From Sporosarcina sp. D27 (GTDB lineage: Bacteria > Bacillota > Bacilli > Bacillales_A > Planococcaceae): a DNA stretch of 64,000 nucleotides. The position numbers and the translations under genes are program-made. The stretch spans positions 17,499 through 81,498 of the forward strand of contig NZ_AZUC01000044.1 in the NCBI RefSeq assembly GCF_000586555.1. The letters run 5' to 3'. Below, one piece after another: positions 1 to 8,663 of the stretch (positions are counted from its first letter, which is position 1; every line of letters begins with the position of its first letter). The notes beneath the pieces were generated by a model. It searched no databases. It was not told the origin of the DNA and saw only the letters and a list, made by a program, of their open reading frames with translations.

Positions 1-506
1 ATACGAGGCAGCAGCTGGACAAATAAGACAACCGCGAGCACACCGAACGGATAGGCAATCCCATAACCGACTGACGCAAGTGGATCATGCGTTGCCTGCA
101 AGGCTGCAGCTAAACCGGGTGTACTTGTAAGAGCGCCAGTCATTAGCCCAACACTTAGTGCCGGGTCTAGGTTGAACACTTTTGCGACCAAAATCGTCGT
201 GACAACCGCAAACAGGATGATTAGTAACGATAAAATTCCGAAAATCAGACCACTAGATCGCAACATGCGGAAAAACTTCGGACCTGCCTGTAATCCGATA
301 CCGACTATGAAAAGACTCAATCCAAAGTTTTGGATCACTGGCGAAATGGCAAAGCCGAAATGTCCAAATACCATTGCAACTAGCAAAACTCCTGCTGCCC
401 CTAAGTTAAGCCCCTTAATGGACAACGAGCCGAACCAGGAACCCAGAAATAAGATAACGAATAATAATATCAGTGGTTCGTCGAGTAACGAGTGCAGTAA
501 TTCCAT
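1..506 (-). CDS. AspT/YidE-family transporter, N-terminal part (cut by window edge)
   Basis: The first 168 codons of a membrane transporter, truncated at the window start. The reading frame begins at the ATG at 506, preceded by an AGAGGTG ribosome site. The residues are almost wholly hydrophobic, giving about five predicted membrane segments, with the small-residue loop LMTGALTSTPGLAAALQAT near residue 140. That glycine/threonine-rich, TPGLAAA-containing loop is typical of the AspT/YidE/YbjL (aspartate:alanine exchanger-type) families. The substrate cannot be told from this half. An in-frame ATG at 629 exists, but the 41-residue extension is unlike the family and has no spaced ribosome site. 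Confidence 0.7.
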   Translation of the reverse strand, partial: MELLHSLLDEPLILLFVILFLGSWFGSLSIKGLNLGAAGVLLVAMVFGHFGFAISPVIQNFGLSLFIVGIGLQAGPKFFRMLRSSGLIFGILSLLIILFAVVTTILVAKVFNLDPALSVGLMTGALTSTPGLAAALQATHDPLASVGYGIAYPFGVLAVVLFVQLLPR

Positions 507-839
507 CCAATTCACCTCTATGAAACAATCTACCCCAAGTATACTGTAATGAACCAGCTGAGTGCAGTGACAAGTCCTGAAATTCCCATTGCTATAAACG
601 ATAGTGAATCTGTGGATTTTCTTGGACATCCCCTCTTATTTTGAGAGCTGTAGTGTTATCAATTCAAGTCGTCCGTTTTGCCCGAACCCTACGCTTGGTA
701 GAATTTTTGTAGCTGAACAGTGTGTAAGTTTATTTTAAAGAGAATTAGTGAATTGGGAGGAAAAGGTTAGCCATCTTGCGCAATAGGGAAAGAACGAAAT
801 GAGGAAGTCCACTATCTACACATGGAAAGGAGTTTTCAC
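507..839. other. intergenic region between divergent genes
   Basis: No convincing gene is seen here. On the minus strand, 533-629 would encode a roughly 32-residue one-helix peptide ending at the TAG of 531-533 if one A of the AAAA run near 616-619 were absent. As given, the frame is broken. No strong promoter hexamer pair stands out for the downstream plus-strand gene. Confidence 0.4.
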
Positions 840-1157
840 GTGGGAATATTATTAATCATTTTCATCGCACTAGGTTCAGCGGGGTTGCTCCTTCAAGGGT
901 TGATGTATACGAAGCAATTTAACTTGAATTTAGGAATTCGTGTCATGAATACTGTGCTCGGCCTAATCATTGCATACATAACGTTCACTTCGTTTCCTGA
1001 AGGTGAAACTATACGAAAGTCAATCGCTGCGGCACTGGGAATTATCGCTTTAGGTGGTTTAGCAATTAGTTTTGTAAAACGGGAGGCACTCGCAGGTAGA
1101 GTACTTCTCACCCTCTCCGTATTAGTCGGACTCGTCTTTTTGTATGTTGGCATTTGA
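840..1157 (+). CDS. small four-helix membrane protein, function unknown
   Basis: The product is 105 residues, mostly hydrophobic, with about four membrane segments separated by short charged loops (for example PEGETIRKS and VKREALAGR). The GTG at 840 is preferred because AAAGGAG lies seven bases upstream. The upstream ATG at 822 overlaps that ribosome site. I do not recognise a family. It is followed by a clear terminator, so it is probably a single-gene unit. Confidence 0.6.
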   Translation: MGILLIIFIALGSAGLLLQGLMYTKQFNLNLGIRVMNTVLGLIIAYITFTSFPEGETIRKSIAAALGIIALGGLAISFVKREALAGRVLLTLSVLVGLVFLYVGI

Positions 1158-1168
1158 ATTGGAATAGG

Positions 1169-1204
1169 TAGGCTGCTTCTAAAAATAAGCAGTCTATTTT
1201 TTCT
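1169..1204 (+). terminator. rho-independent terminator
   Basis: Stem GGCTGCTT/AAGCAGTC (one G-U pair) with an A-rich loop, followed by TATTTTTTC. It closes the small membrane protein gene. Confidence 0.8.
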
Positions 1205-1206
1205 TG

Positions 1207-1237
1207 TTGACTCTTACGTTACGTCAGCCTTTACACT
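1207..1237 (+). promoter_or_regulatory. MerR-type promoter with 19-bp spacer and palindromic operator
   Basis: TTGACT (1207-1212) and TACACT (1232-1237) are separated by 19 bp, the over-long spacer typical of promoters activated by MerR-family proteins. Between them, CTTACGTTACGTCAG (1213-1227) is an imperfect dyad matching its own complement at 12 of 15 positions. The next gene encodes a MerR regulator, so autoregulation is likely. Confidence 0.75.
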
Positions 1238-1260
1238 GAAAGTATGAAAGGAGAATGGGT

Positions 1261-1986
1261 ATGAAAGTGAAAGAAGTAGCAGCATTATCAGGCGTGAGTG
1301 TCAGAACGCTGCATCACTATGATGAACTAGGTTTACTGAAACCCGCAGAAACGACTGAAGTGGGATATCGGGTTTATTCCGATGAAAATCTTGCTGAGCT
1401 CCAACAGATTTTGTTTTACAGAGCACTTGGTTTTTCGTTAAAACAAATCAAAGAAATACTGTCCAATCCATCATTTAATCGACTTGAAGCGTTGGAAAGT
1501 CAGCGACAGATGCTTCATCAGAAGCGGTCTCAACTCGACGACATGATCCGGACGATTGAACAAACAATAAAAGAAGGAAAGGGTGAAGTAACGATGACAC
1601 GCGAAGAACGATTTAAAGGATTCGACTTCAGTGAAAATCCTTATGAACAGGAAGCGAGAGACCGGTGGGGAGATGGAGCTGTGGATGAAACGAACAAGAA
1701 ATTGCAACAGTTCGGTGGGGAACAGCAGGAAAAGATGAATGTCATCTACCGACGTCTTGCTGAAGTGCGACATCTCCCATCGAATTCTGAGGAAGCCCAA
1801 CAAGCAATCGGGGAATGGTATCAGTTTTTAAATACAATTGGTACGTATTCAATAGAAGCATTCGCAGGACTTGGGGAAATGTATGTTGCCGACGAACGTT
1901 TTACAACAAATATCGATAAGTTTGGTATAGGGCTCGCGAGCTTCATGCGCGATGCGATGAGAGAATACGCACGACAAAATAATTAG
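1261..1986 (+). CDS. MerR-family regulator with TipAS effector domain
   Basis: The N-terminal 70 residues form a MerR winged helix (VKEVAALSGVSVRTLHHYDE with GYRVYSDENL), followed by a dimerisation coiled coil to about residue 110. The C-terminal 130 residues are a TipAS-type antibiotic-sensing domain (WGDGAV, IYRRLAEVRH, FGIGLASFMRDAM). This architecture matches Mta of B. subtilis and TipAL of Streptomyces, which activate multidrug-efflux or self promoters on ligand binding. The second ATG (1261) is chosen because AAAGGAG is seven bases away. The ATG at 1255 is too close. No efflux gene is adjacent. Confidence 0.88.
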   Translation: MKVKEVAALSGVSVRTLHHYDELGLLKPAETTEVGYRVYSDENLAELQQILFYRALGFSLKQIKEILSNPSFNRLEALESQRQMLHQKRSQLDDMIRTIEQTIKEGKGEVTMTREERFKGFDFSENPYEQEARDRWGDGAVDETNKKLQQFGGEQQEKMNVIYRRLAEVRHLPSNSEEAQQAIGEWYQFLNTIGTYSIEAFAGLGEMYVADERFTTNIDKFGIGLASFMRDAMREYARQNN

Positions 1987-1993
1987 TAATGAG

Positions 1994-2021
1994 CAGGCAT
2001 CCTTCTAAGGGTGTCTGTTTT
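1994..2021 (+). terminator. rho-independent terminator
   Basis: CAGGCATCC/GGGTGTCTG stem with G-U pairs, then TTTTAG. It ends the MerR gene. Confidence 0.65.
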
Positions 2022-2095
2022 AGTTTGACCCCGTTTGTTCATTGTTCTATGATTAATCAAAACAGTTTGACACTAGATGAAAAGGTTGTGAGCCT

Positions 2096-3061
2096 ATGAA
2101 CGTTCCTGCTAAATTACAAATTGGTGATGAGATTCGTATTGTCGCACCGAGTCGAAGTGGTGCGATATTATCTGAAGATGGAGTGAAGAGCGCAACAGAA
2201 CGATTAGAAGCACTTGGATTCAAAGTCACGTTTGGTAAGTATGCATTTGAGTCGGATCTTCATCACTCTGCGTCGATTGAACACCGAATCGAGGATGTCC
2301 ATGAAGCGTTCAGAGATCCTGCTGTCAAAGGTATTCTGACAGTCATTGGCGGGTTTAATAGCAATGAATTACTGCCATATCTGGATTATGAATTGATTGG
2401 GAACAACCCTAAAGTATTTTGTGGATATAGTGACATTACCGCGATTGCGTCCGCGATTACGGCCAAAACAGGGATGGTAACATATTCAGGACCTCATTTT
2501 TCAAGCTTTTCGATGGATATTGGCCGAGAATGGCAGACGGAGTTTTTCAAAAAGTGTCTCATGCAAGAGGAACACTTTTCGCTCACTCCTTCTGAACAAT
2601 GGAGTGATGATTCGTGGTATTTGAATCAGGAAAATCGAATGTTTGAACCGACTGAATGGAAGGTTTATAACGAAGGAGCGGCACAGGGGCGAATCTTTGG
2701 TGCGAATTTATGTACGTTGAACCTGTTGCAAGGAACGGAGCATATGCCTAATTTGGGCGATTCAATTTTATTCATTGAAGACGATGAAATGACGATACCC
2801 GAGACGTTTGCACGGGATTTGACTTCGCTGCTACAGGTCGCAGGTGAAATCCGCGGGCTGGTAATGGGGCGTTTTCAACGGGGATCCAAGGTAACTGATG
2901 AGCAAATCCACTATATTCTCGATAAACACCCAATGCTCCAAAACATACCTGTGCTTTATGATGTCGATTTCGGTCATACACAACCGATGTTTACCTTCCC
3001 AATCGGTGGCGAGGTAGTTTTGAATAGTGCGGATTGTTCAATCGAATTGAAAAAGTTCTAA
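2096..3061 (+). CDS. S66-family serine carboxypeptidase (LD-carboxypeptidase / MccF-like)
   Basis: A 321-residue cytoplasmic peptidase. The nucleophile elbow is GYSDIT (Ser112). The ILTVIGGFNSNELL segment near residues 80-95 and LFIEDDEM near residue 225 resemble the conserved S66 regions, and the catalytic His is probably in FGHTQPMFTFPIGG near the C terminus. S66 enzymes either trim the terminal D-Ala of murein tetrapeptides in recycling or, in MccF-like members, cleave the aminoacyl bond of microcin-C-like nucleotide peptides. The GGFNSNELL form is closer to the MccF side. Length is normal. It is a stand-alone gene followed by a terminator. Confidence 0.88.
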   Translation: MNVPAKLQIGDEIRIVAPSRSGAILSEDGVKSATERLEALGFKVTFGKYAFESDLHHSASIEHRIEDVHEAFRDPAVKGILTVIGGFNSNELLPYLDYELIGNNPKVFCGYSDITAIASAITAKTGMVTYSGPHFSSFSMDIGREWQTEFFKKCLMQEEHFSLTPSEQWSDDSWYLNQENRMFEPTEWKVYNEGAAQGRIFGANLCTLNLLQGTEHMPNLGDSILFIEDDEMTIPETFARDLTSLLQVAGEIRGLVMGRFQRGSKVTDEQIHYILDKHPMLQNIPVLYDVDFGHTQPMFTFPIGGEVVLNSADCSIELKKF

Positions 3062-3084
3062 CGTGACAAACAATCTCTCAAACT

Positions 3085-3109
3085 GGCACTGCTTCATGCA
3101 GTGTCTTTT
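3085..3109 (+). terminator. rho-independent terminator
   Basis: GGCACTGC/GCAGTGTC stem followed by TTTTG, after the carboxypeptidase gene. Confidence 0.75.
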
Positions 3110-3169
3110 GGCATTATGTTCTCTAAAGTGAAAGTTTCATGCATTAATCATTATTAGAAGAGATGTATG

Positions 3170-4081
3170 CTATTCTGTTTGATCAAATAATTCGTTCGTT
3201 AGATCTCCGTTAATCCCGATTGCCGCGGCACTTCCACTGCCTGCCGCTACAATAAGCTGAGCAGGGACGATATTTGCCATATCACCTGCAGCGTATACGT
3301 TCCATACATTTGTACGTCCATATTCGTCAGTCTGGATTCCTCCGTATTTGTTCAATTTGCAGCCGAGGATTTCGGCAAAACGGTTAGGGTGCGACCACAG
3401 AGGAGTAACGAAACCATATGATCGGTCGATTAGCGTGCCGTCTTCTAGACGCACGCGTTCAAGTTGACCGTCTGTGCCTTCAAGCCCGGAAAGAATATCT
3501 TCCACAACTTTTATACCATGTGTTTCCAGACGCTCCCTTTCGTGTAGTTCGAGTCGACCTTCTCCGTTAGTAAACACAATGAGATCATGACTCCATGTGA
3601 AAACCTCTTTTGCAAGCTTATAGACATTTTTGTCTGCAATGACGGCGAGAGGCTGATCGCGAACTTCCCAGCCGTCACAGTATGGGCAGCTAAACAAGCT
3701 TGTCCCATAAAATCGTTCAATGCCCGGTACATTCGGCTGCTCATCTTTTAAGCCTGTCGCTAGCAAGATTTTAGTGCTTTTATATACGTTATTGGATTCT
3801 GTGGTTACTTCGTAATTTGTTTCTGAAATGCGTTCAATAGAGAGTGCCTTTTCAGGTTTGACTTGAATGGAAGGGTAGGCTTCCAATTCTTGCAATGCGA
3901 GCTGACGTAATTTTGCCGGTTGTATTCCATCACGTGTTAAAAATCCGTGCGATTCCCGGACGACATGATTACGGGCTTCATTACTATCGAATAAAATGAC
4001 ATTTCTACGAGCTCTCCCGAGGACGAGTGCGGCGTTTAATCCTGCTGGTCCCCCGCCGATGATAATGCAGTCATAGTCCAT
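3170..4081 (-). CDS. FAD-dependent thioredoxin-reductase-like oxidoreductase
   Basis: A 303-residue flavoprotein of the thioredoxin reductase fold. The FAD Rossmann motif IIGGGPAGLNAA is at residues 7-18, the redox pair CPYC at residues 132-135, and the second FAD motif NVYAAGDMA near residue 265. It lacks a clear GxGxxA NADPH-binding loop around residue 150 (it reads LAVIADKNVYKLA), unlike true TrxB. It is therefore more like the small FAD oxidoreductases that accept electrons otherwise, or dithiol oxidases, than housekeeping thioredoxin reductase. It is transcribed alone, convergent with the upstream carboxypeptidase gene. Confidence 0.85.
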   Translation of the reverse strand: MDYDCIIIGGGPAGLNAALVLGRARRNVILFDSNEARNHVVRESHGFLTRDGIQPAKLRQLALQELEAYPSIQVKPEKALSIERISETNYEVTTESNNVYKSTKILLATGLKDEQPNVPGIERFYGTSLFSCPYCDGWEVRDQPLAVIADKNVYKLAKEVFTWSHDLIVFTNGEGRLELHERERLETHGIKVVEDILSGLEGTDGQLERVRLEDGTLIDRSYGFVTPLWSHPNRFAEILGCKLNKYGGIQTDEYGRTNVWNVYAAGDMANIVPAQLIVAAGSGSAAAIGINGDLTNELFDQTE

Positions 4082-4234
4082 TTTCTTTGCTCATCCTTTC
4101 TACATACATTCACTTTACCCATGTCTACTGTGATTAAGCTAAAAGAACGTATTAATGTTAGATGTGTGCTGAACAATCATGGATTATATTTGGTTTAACA
4201 AGAATTTAAAGGATATTACAAGGAGGTAGCAGTC

Positions 4235-5074
4235 ATGTCCGAGTGGAATAGAAAGATGATTGAAACTTCTCATGGGTGCTTTGAAGTGTTTGAGAAAGGA
4301 GAGGGTGAACCTGTTTGTATAACTCATCATTATTCGGAATTTAATGAGTCTGGGGATTACTTTGCAGAAACATTTATAGAAAATAATAGAGTTATTTTAG
4401 TTAACTTAAAAGACGTAGGGAACTCCGATAAAGCAGAATGTGCACATGAACTAAGCATGGTGGACGCAGTACTTGACCTAGAAGGAATTCGAAAAGCGTA
4501 TGGATACCCATCTTGGACATTTGCTGGACATTCAACTGGTGGGATGATTGGCGTACTATATGGAATTCATTTTTCATCCTCTTTAAAATCCCTTATCATT
4601 GTAGGCTCTTCTGCGAGAGAATATAGCTCATCATCCAGTAAGTGCATTTATAATGAAGGACATCCTAAATTTAAACGTATGCAAGAATTGATGGAACTAT
4701 TAAAATTGCAAAGCCTTGAGGGAAGTGAGCGGAAGAGATTGTCTAAAGAAAGAACTCAACTATCTTTATTTAAACCCGAAAATTATGACTTATATTTTTC
4801 GAAAAAAATCACAAAAAAGATGTCTACAAATAGATTAAATTTTTTTAGTAGAGAACAACAAATTTTTGATCTTACTCGCCAATTATCAGCAGTTACAACA
4901 AAAACTATCATTCTTTGCGGTAGGCATGATGTTCAATGTCCTGTGAATTTTTCAACTGAAATGAGTATTTTAATTCCAGAAGCTTCATTACATATTTTTG
5001 AACAAAGTAATCATTATCCCTTTTTAGAAGAAGAGGTCGAATTTAAACAAGTTGTAAAAGCCGTATTATCATAA
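4235..5074 (+). CDS. alpha/beta-hydrolase fold protein
   Basis: 279 residues starting behind an excellent AAGGAGG site. The nucleophile elbow FAGHSTGG gives Ser100. The probable acid is Asp in CGRHDVQCP and the His is in QSNHYPFLEE near the C terminus, so the triad is complete. The substrate is unknown. The gene is more AT-rich than its neighbours, with codons such as AAA, ATT and TTA dominating, which may mark later acquisition. Confidence 0.8.
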   Translation: MSEWNRKMIETSHGCFEVFEKGEGEPVCITHHYSEFNESGDYFAETFIENNRVILVNLKDVGNSDKAECAHELSMVDAVLDLEGIRKAYGYPSWTFAGHSTGGMIGVLYGIHFSSSLKSLIIVGSSAREYSSSSSKCIYNEGHPKFKRMQELMELLKLQSLEGSERKRLSKERTQLSLFKPENYDLYFSKKITKKMSTNRLNFFSREQQIFDLTRQLSAVTTKTIILCGRHDVQCPVNFSTEMSILIPEASLHIFEQSNHYPFLEEEVEFKQVVKAVLS

Positions 5075-5093
5075 AAAAATTGTTCAAATTACA

Positions 5094-5126
5094 GGGGCAA
5101 TTCTTGCAGAAGAATTTGCACCTTTT
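5094..5126 (+). terminator. probable terminator hairpin
   Basis: A long imperfect stem GGGGCAATTCTT / AAGAATTTGCACC followed by a short TTTT run, 20 bases after the hydrolase stop. Confidence 0.6.
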
Positions 5127-5189
5127 CTGTAACTGGACAGATTACTATCTGAATTTCACATAAGTATTTTGAAAGGAGATGTTTTTTTA

Positions 5190-5429
5190 GTGTTCCAGAA
5201 CACAAACGGTAATTACAAAAGATACTTTTGGAAGAGGTTCTTTATTCTATTTACTCCACTTTTCTTAATTGGTATTATCTCCGAGCCTTATATATCTAGC
5301 AATTCCTTCTATGCACTCGAAGATTATTGGGAATTTCTTTTCTTTTTACTGTTTTATGCTCTTGTTTTAGGTGGGATATCAGCTTTTATTATTCCGTTTA
5401 CTTGGAGATTAAAACAATCAAAAACATAG
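5190..5429 (+). CDS. small two-helix membrane protein, unknown
   Basis: A 79-residue AT-rich product with two membrane segments (FILFTPLFLIGII and FLFFLLFYALVLGGISAFII) and basic ends (KRYFWKRF, WRLKQSKT). The GTG at 5190 is preferred, lying 11 bases after AAAGGAG. A TTG at 5169 in the same frame overlaps the ribosome site. No family recognised. A broken companion gene follows directly. Confidence 0.5.
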   Translation: MFQNTNGNYKRYFWKRFFILFTPLFLIGIISEPYISSNSFYALEDYWEFLFFLLFYALVLGGISAFIIPFTWRLKQSKT

Positions 5430-5438
5430 TTTTATACT

Positions 5439-5654
5439 TTGAAAAAAATCATTTTTTCCGTAATCGTAGGTATTTGTGGAGTAAGCGTATATTGAGGATT
5501 ATACCTAGTCCAATCCGTTCTTTCTCAAAGCCATTTAGATTATAGGATTAAGAAAGTAACTCCCGAATATGTAACTTTTCAGAACAGCAATTTTTACTTG
5601 GTTATCGAGTTTGGACGGGTTTTTATAATAATCATTAAGTTTGATGAAATATGA
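5439..5654 (+). pseudogene. small membrane-anchored gene interrupted by an in-frame TGA
   Basis: From the TTG at 5439 the frame reads MKKIIFSVIVGICGVSVY, a classical N-terminal membrane anchor. It then meets TGA at 5493-5495 and continues open for another 52 codons (GLYLVQSVLSQ ... IKKVTPEYVTFQN) to TGA at 5652-5654. A single change of TGA to TGG would restore a 71-residue protein. It lies 10 bases after the preceding small membrane gene and before a strong terminator, so the two probably formed one unit. No good ribosome site precedes the TTG. Confidence 0.45.
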
Positions 5655-5655
5655 A

Positions 5656-5689
5656 AAGACAGGTCCGAAAAACTGGACCTGTCTTTTTT
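5656..5689. terminator. bidirectional terminator
   Basis: Perfect stem AAGACAGGTCC/GGACCTGTCTT with a T-run on the plus strand and an A-run for the minus strand. It serves the small plus-strand genes and the Spo0E-like minus-strand gene. Confidence 0.9.
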
Positions 5690-5730
5690 GTTTGAATATC
5701 TTTTTTATACCGTTGATTCATATTCTATAG

Positions 5731-5877
5731 TTATGAACAAATCCCCTGCACTCTGTTCAATAAGATATCCAGTTCACGACTGCATTCGACAACGCTTGGA
5801 TGTGTGAATCCTAAGTGTTCTGCTTTTTTATACATTACTTTTCTTTTTACCTTAATTCTCAACAACAGTAAGTTCAT
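5731..5877 (-). CDS. Spo0E-family aspartyl-phosphate phosphatase
   Basis: A 48-residue peptide. MYKKAEHLGFTHPSVVECS followed by RELDILLNRVQ matches the Spo0E-like pattern: two helices, the second with the S-Q-E-L-D signature, here S-R-E-L-D. Known members dephosphorylate phospho-Spo0A and restrain sporulation or related phosphorelay outputs. The ATG at 5877 is chosen because the family begins about 15 residues before the MY..A..G helix. An AAGGCGGG site lies just upstream. A much longer frame runs upstream to 6138, but that part has no protein-like character. Confidence 0.75.
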   Translation of the reverse strand: MNLLLLRIKVKRKVMYKKAEHLGFTHPSVVECSRELDILLNRVQGICS

Positions 5878-6520
5878 TTTGCCCGCCTTAAACATTTCTA
5901 CGCCCCCGTAATATAGATTACGCTTCAAATCATGTAGCAATATTCTTGTAAGTATAGAAGCAACTTGTTCATCATATCTAACGCGTAATGAAAAGTATGT
6001 CGGTTCTTGGGGGGGTTCTAAATTGCTCTTAAATTGTGACGTAAATGTGTACGAAGTTTTATTATTCTGTCTAATAGGACAGCTTGGTACAAATAAACTT
6101 TTACTTCCTAGAATCCCTGGCAGCGCTATTTCACGCACACATCTTTATGCTTGAACGAAGTTTAATTTTTAATCGGGCGAAAGAGTAAAACTTAGTGGAT
6201 CTAGTAGGAGTGTTGATGGAGGAATAGGTACACTAGACTTTATCGTAAGACTGTCTAGATTTCCCCTATCCTGTTTCCTCATATTCCCTTTGTAGCATTC
6301 GAAGATTTGTGAGGATGAGTACTTAAACAAACGGGAGTCATTATGGAAGCTGTGATAATTGATAGAACATTATAAACTTAAAAAAGGCACCGATACTTTA
6401 TTGTACAGTGGCTCTTCTTTGGGCAGTAGAAATGAAAATATAAGATTCTTTTTTGTTGCTGCATTGTATAATGAAATCAAAACTATGAAAATTCCCAATA
6501 TGACGATAAAAGGGGTTACT
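5878..6520. other. intergenic region between divergent genes
   Basis: 643 bases without a convincing gene. Open frames here on both strands lack ribosome sites and protein-like composition. A TATAAT at 6467-6472 lies 49 bases before the oxidase start, without a good -35 hexamer. Confidence 0.4.
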
Positions 6521-7990
6521 ATGCAAAGGTTTATGGAGTTACTTAAAAAACCATGGTTTTTAGGAAGTCTAGTTGTTGTTTTTGTGGCTGTCGTTTTATG
6601 GAACATCCCGATAGAAAAAAGGAAATATGGGCTCTCTCAAGGGAGTTTAGTAACAGATTATACTGGACTTCTTCCTGAACGGGTTGAACGAGTAGTTAAA
6701 GCGGATGACCGGAAAGATTTGCAAAGAATTGTCAAAGAAGCAAACGAAGATGGACAGAAAATCTCGGTTGCTGGATTGCAACATTCGCAAGGTGGTCATA
6801 CATATTATAAAGATGGTGTCGTTCTAGATATGCGCACTTTCAATCGGATACTGGAAATTGATGAACGGCAAAAAACTATTCGCGTAGAAGCAGGAGCCTC
6901 GTGGGAAGATGTCCAAGAGGCCATACAACCTCATGGATTAGCCTTGAAAGTGACTCAATCCCAATCGATTTTTACGATAGGAGGTTCCCTTTCAGTTAAT
7001 GCGCACGGGCGGGATATCCGCTTTGGTTCGATGGCGGAAACCGTAAAGGAAATGACGTTATTAACCCCTTCAGGAGAGATCAAGAACATAACCCGGGATG
7101 ACCCAGATGAATGGATGAAGTACGTATTTGGGGGATATGGATTGTTTGGTGTGATATTAGATGTGACATTAGAATTAACGGAAAATGACCTATACACGAT
7201 TCATACAGAAAAATTGAAAACGAATCAGTATGAGTCCTATTTTAAAGAGTTATTGGACCAACGGAATACAGCGATGCACTATGCCAGAGTAAGTGTAGCG
7301 CCTAGTACTTTTTTAGAAGAAATGGTTGTCGTCAATTACGATTACACAGAAAAACAGGATCATAAAACGGTGCTCAAAAATGAACAAGGTGTTCGACTAA
7401 GTAAGCTAGCACTTGATGTAGGACGACAAGGCGGGGCTTTGGAAGATTTGTTTTGGGGAACACAAAAGCAATATATTGGTTCTCTCGATGGAAAAGAAAT
7501 TACCCGGAACAATGTAATGCGCTCGGAATCCACATTTATGGAATATACGAAGCCAGGGCGGGTCGAAGTGTTGCAAGAGTTTTTTGTTCCAGTTCATGCC
7601 TATAAGGACTACATAAATGATTTAAAGCAAGTGATCCCAGCAAACGACAGAAATGATGATTTCAAAATCCATAATATTACAGTTCGCTATGCGGCAAAAG
7701 AAGACTTCACGACATTGAATTATGCCAAAGAGGACATGTTAGGTTTGGTTGTATTGATTCAGCATGGGCTAGAGGAAGAGGAAATTGCCGACGCTACATC
7801 ACTCATCCAGAGTTGGACCAACTTAACCCTCGAACACGGGGGAACCTATTACCTGCCTTACTATCGTTATCAAACGAAAGAACAATTCAGGAGTTCTTAC
7901 CCTGGCTGGGAAGAATTTGAGGAGGAAAAATTACGAAAAGATCCAAATAACGTTTTCCAAAATATGTTTTATGAGTATTACTTGAAGTGA
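6521..7990 (+). CDS. membrane-anchored FAD-binding (PCMH-type) oxidase/dehydrogenase
   Basis: 489 residues from the ATG at 6521, which follows AAAGGGG by five bases. The frame is open further upstream but without a ribosome site. One N-terminal membrane helix (residues 12-30, FLGSLVVVFVAVVLW) is followed by a vanillyl-alcohol-oxidase-type FAD domain: VAGLQHSQGGHTYY, VLDMRTFNRIL, VEAGASWEDV, GGSLSVNAHGRD and GYGLFGVILDV. The C-terminal half should form the substrate cap. The FAD domain is probably outside or at the membrane face. The substrate is unknown. It is translationally linked to the next membrane protein gene. Confidence 0.82.
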   Translation: MQRFMELLKKPWFLGSLVVVFVAVVLWNIPIEKRKYGLSQGSLVTDYTGLLPERVERVVKADDRKDLQRIVKEANEDGQKISVAGLQHSQGGHTYYKDGVVLDMRTFNRILEIDERQKTIRVEAGASWEDVQEAIQPHGLALKVTQSQSIFTIGGSLSVNAHGRDIRFGSMAETVKEMTLLTPSGEIKNITRDDPDEWMKYVFGGYGLFGVILDVTLELTENDLYTIHTEKLKTNQYESYFKELLDQRNTAMHYARVSVAPSTFLEEMVVVNYDYTEKQDHKTVLKNEQGVRLSKLALDVGRQGGALEDLFWGTQKQYIGSLDGKEITRNNVMRSESTFMEYTKPGRVEVLQEFFVPVHAYKDYINDLKQVIPANDRNDDFKIHNITVRYAAKEDFTTLNYAKEDMLGLVVLIQHGLEEEEIADATSLIQSWTNLTLEHGGTYYLPYYRYQTKEQFRSSYPGWEEFEEEKLRKDPNNVFQNMFYEYYLK

Positions 7991-8001
7991 AGGAGCACAG
8001 T

Positions 8002-8532
8002 ATGAGTCATAAAAGTGCACGGTATCTACCGCTTGTTGTTACGGTGGGGCAGGTTGTTATTTTCCCATATTATATAATTTGGCTGAAACAAGTATCTTTG
8101 ACATTTACATTATTTGCATGGTTTTTTGCGTCATTTTCCTTTGCAGCCGCATGGGGTTACCGCATCTATCAAACAAAAAAGAATAAGGACCACTCTTATC
8201 TATTTATTATTTATGCAACCATGGGAAGTGTTTACATACTTATTGGCTATATAAAGAATTCGTATGAATACCTCCCTTATGTTGTGCTTCCATTGCAAGT
8301 CATTCTTGGCTTGCTACAAGGATACTTCCGTGCTTGGCATTCTGAACAGGACACGTACCATTTACACGCGGTTCATCACTATTTGATTGTCGGCTTCATG
8401 ATGATTGGTTTTAGTTTTATTAAGATTATTTCCCCTGTTGTCTTTATTACGATTTTTGGTTTCTTACTGTTGGTTTGTGGTTTTTGGGAATTTACCAGAA
8501 GAGGAAAGTTGAGCGTATCTAAAAAAGTCTAG
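8002..8532 (+). CDS. membrane protein linked to FAD oxidase
   Basis: A 176-residue protein with five to six membrane helices and a histidine cluster (WHSEQDTYHLHAVHHY) between the fourth and fifth. The ATG at 8002 follows AAGGAG by seven bases, 11 bases after the oxidase stop, so the two form an operon. The clustered histidines could bind haem or metal and pass electrons from the neighbouring flavoenzyme (inference). No family recognised. Confidence 0.65.
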   Translation: MSHKSARYLPLVVTVGQVVIFPYYIIWLKQVSLTFTLFAWFFASFSFAAAWGYRIYQTKKNKDHSYLFIIYATMGSVYILIGYIKNSYEYLPYVVLPLQVILGLLQGYFRAWHSEQDTYHLHAVHHYLIVGFMMIGFSFIKIISPVVFITIFGFLLLVCGFWEFTRRGKLSVSKKV

Positions 8533-8599
8533 ACGCATGTTGAACGATGCGGTTAGAATCTCCTCCTGACACAGACAGTAAACATTTATAAATACACGG

Positions 8600-8636
8600 A
8601 AAAGACCGCTAATGAGTTGCTGATTAGCGGTCTTTT
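8600..8636. terminator. bidirectional terminator
   Basis: AAAGACCGCTAAT/ATTAGCGGTCTTTT stem between the convergent membrane protein and permease genes. Confidence 0.9.
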
Positions 8637-8663
8637 GATATGGAAGGATTGCACATGGATTTT

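Noticed and set aside
5896..6138. Long N-terminal extension of the Spo0E-like frame
   Set aside because: No ribosome site at its start and no family resemblance. The Spo0E signature begins about 80 residues in.
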